Shown: positions 62,615 to 64,000 of the stretch, in pieces
Layout of the letters: every line of letters begins with the position of its first letter
Position numbering within the stretch: position 1 is the stretch's first letter
Assembly (NCBI GenBank): GCA_016704445.1
Contig: JADJAE010000019.1
Span: 1-64,000 of the forward strand
Origin: Deltaproteobacteria bacterium
Lineage (GTDB): Bacteria > Myxococcota_A > Polyangia > Polyangiales > Ga0077539
Length of the DNA stretch: 64,000 nucleotides
Direction of reading: 5' to 3'
Made by a program: the position numbers and the translations under genes
Notes under the pieces: generated by a model
The model's input: the letters and a program-made list of their open reading frames with translations, nothing else
Told to the model about the DNA's origin: nothing
Database searches by the model: none

Positions 62615-63528
62615 GCGTCTCCCGCGCGGCGCTGCTGCTGCTCGTCCTCGCGACGCTGTCGTGCCGCCCTCCCTCGGCCCCTCGGCCTGAGGACGACCCG
62701 CGCTACCTCTGCCGGGTCGACGTGACGCCGCTGCGAGAGGCCCTGCGCGCCGCGGGGGGCGACCCGGCGCGCATCGTCCGCCCCGCCGACCTCGCCGGGC
62801 TCACCGCGCTCGCGAGCGGCCGACGCTTCAAGTTCGTGCTCACCGGCGTCGGCGCGCTGGCCGTCGCTCCGATGCCCTCCGATGCGGCGCACAACGAGTA
62901 CGTGCACCCGATCCTCGGCGACGGGGCGCCGGTGCGCAGCGCGGGCGGCATCACCGTCACCCACGACCGGGCTCGGGTGTCGCGGGTGGTGCTCGACGCC
63001 GAGAGCCGCTCGTACTGCACCGCCGCGGAGAGCCTCCGGCCGACGGTGCGCGCGCTGCGGGCGATGGGCGTCGAGGCCGGGGCGATCGTCGTCGAGGGGC
63101 GTCCATTCGCCTGCGTGGAGACGGGCGGTCCGCCGAAGCGCTACGGGCCGGTGATGTCGGCCATCGGGCGTCGCTTCGAGACGCTGGGGAGAGCCATCGC
63201 GGCGCGCCGCTGGGAGCTCGCAGACTACGAGCTCGAGGAGCTCACCGAGGACCTCGAAGAACTCCCCCTCGCCGCGCCGCCTCCGTCGGTGCACATCGAC
63301 CTCGCACCCGCCGCGCGGGCCTTTCCGGGCGAGCACATGGCGCCGCTGGCGCGCGCGGTGGAGCGGCGCGATGCAACCGCCGCGACCGCTGCCTTCGGGG
63401 CGGCGGCCGTGGCCTGCAACGGGTGCCACGAGGCGTCGGGCAAGGCCGCGATCATGGTGTCGCCGAGGCCCGGCGAGCTGGTCCCGTGGATCACGCCCGC
63501 GACGGAGGACGGCGGGGTGAGCCCGTGA
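62611..63528 (+). CDS. Lipoprotein with one c-type haem site
   Basis: A 305-aa protein from ATG 62611. The signal LLLLVLATLSC ends in a lipobox. The mature part has two Cys (YLCRVDV, SYCTAAE), a helical region, and near the end a haem-binding CNGCH (residues about 270-274) followed by a Met (AAIMVSP) that could be the axial ligand. It is therefore a membrane-anchored monohaem c-type protein, perhaps an electron shuttle. It is translationally coupled to the MFS gene; why a transporter is paired with a cytochrome is unclear. Confidence 0.75.
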   Translation: MSVSRAALLLLVLATLSCRPPSAPRPEDDPRYLCRVDVTPLREALRAAGGDPARIVRPADLAGLTALASGRRFKFVLTGVGALAVAPMPSDAAHNEYVHPILGDGAPVRSAGGITVTHDRARVSRVVLDAESRSYCTAAESLRPTVRALRAMGVEAGAIVVEGRPFACVETGGPPKRYGPVMSAIGRRFETLGRAIAARRWELADYELEELTEDLEELPLAAPPPSVHIDLAPAARAFPGEHMAPLARAVERRDATAATAAFGAAAVACNGCHEASGKAAIMVSPRPGELVPWITPATEDGGVSP

Positions 63529-64000
63529 GCGGCGAGCGGGAGGCAGTCAGCGACCGCTTCCCCGGTACGAGCGCGAGGCCGACAGCGAGGAGTCCCCGGT
63601 ACGACCGAGAGGCTGTCAGCGAGGAGTCCGACGGTACGACCGAGAGGCCGTCAGTAACCCGAGCCAGACCCCAGCCCGTAAGGGCGGGGAAGAGACCGAC
63701 CACGTCAGCCCAGTGCGGCCTCGCCCGGAGGGGAGCGACCGACCACGTCAGCCCAGTGCGTCTTCGTCGCGACGAGCGATGTCATCGAGTGGGGAACCGA
63801 CGAAGAACGGTTCTCGGATCCGGAGCCCGTCGCCAACGGGCCGCACTGGGCTGACGTGGTCGGTCTCTGCCCTCCGGGCGAGGCCGCACTGGGCTGACGT
63901 GGTCGGTCTCTTCCCCGCCCTTACGGGCTGGGGTCTGGCTCGGGTTACTGACGGCCTCTCGGTCGTACCGTCGGACTCCTCGCTGACGGCCTCGCGGTCG
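63529..64000 (+). repeat. Second foldback repeat with tandem units, cut by the window end
   Basis: The arms 63602-63763 (approx.) and 63839-64000 (approx.) are almost perfect reverse complements. Both contain AACCCGAGCCAGACCCCAGC and two direct copies of ACCGACCACGTCAGCCCAGT. The centre (about 63764-63838) is unique and has no convincing gene. The left flank holds three imperfect 35-bp tandem units starting GGTACGA. The right arm still matches at base 64000, so the element continues. The sequence is unrelated to the 422-bp foldback element, though the design is similar. Confidence 0.8.

Overview
The window looks like a chromosomal segment of a very GC-rich myxobacterium (Myxococcota, probably Polyangia). 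The signs are many secreted lipoproteins with Asp-rich or Ala/Pro-rich low-complexity stalks, a zinc-ribbon Ser/Thr kinase, an unusual sigma factor with a membrane anchor, and strong G/C third-position use in nearly every gene. This placement is inference from gene content; no marker phylogeny was run.

Layout. 1-10.7 kb: a partial unknown gene, a frameshifted M20 peptidase, small zinc-ribbon genes with a decayed duplicate, an operon of barrel-like protein, sigma factor and Cys-rich lipoprotein, an ISAzo13-type insertion sequence, a WalJ-like hydrolase and a prepilin. 10.8-16.8 kb: thioesterase-tadA, two tRNA-Ser, a HelD-like helicase, a TMTC-like membrane protein and YceI. 16.9-25.6 kb: a lipase-like lipoprotein and barrel pair, a stand-alone enoyl-CoA hydratase, then a tightly overlapped operon of SDR, RidA, enoyl-CoA hydratase, acyl-CoA dehydrogenase and benzoate-CoA-ligase-like genes. 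This operon resembles aerobic 2-aminobenzoyl-CoA catabolism. rlmK and a lone M17 N-domain follow. 25.7-34.1 kb: a type I restriction-modification cassette (hsdM, a wrecked hsdS, hsdR and an unknown gene), bracketed by two same-orientation copies of a foldback element of about 422 bp. 34.2-40.7 kb: nusB-ribH and ribD-ribE-ribBA, split by a DUF692/DUF2063 pair that converges on a Cys-rich lipoprotein. 41-49.8 kb: envelope proteins, a thioredoxin-reductase-like/FolB fusion, a kinase, a zinc-ribbon gene, tRNA-Ile(UAU), xerD, scpA, scpB and ruvA. 50-64 kb: lipoproteins with folded C-terminal domains (CBM9-like, VWA, lipin/LNS2-like), a Crp/Fnr regulator, citrate synthase, type 2 IPP isomerase, a broken Uma2 gene, an MFS transporter, a c-type haem lipoprotein and a second foldback repeat running off the window.

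Two themes cut across the regions. First, at least five otherwise good genes carry a single-base frameshift (M20 peptidase, sigma factor, SDR, zinc-ribbon protein, VWA lipoprotein). Several fall in short G or C runs, so sequencing indels are a serious possibility. hsdS, Uma2 and the transposase instead look truly decayed. Second, the most interesting candidate systems are the DUF692/DUF2063 maturation pair with its convergent Cys-rich lipoprotein, the reductase-FolB fusion, and the foldback-flanked restriction cassette.
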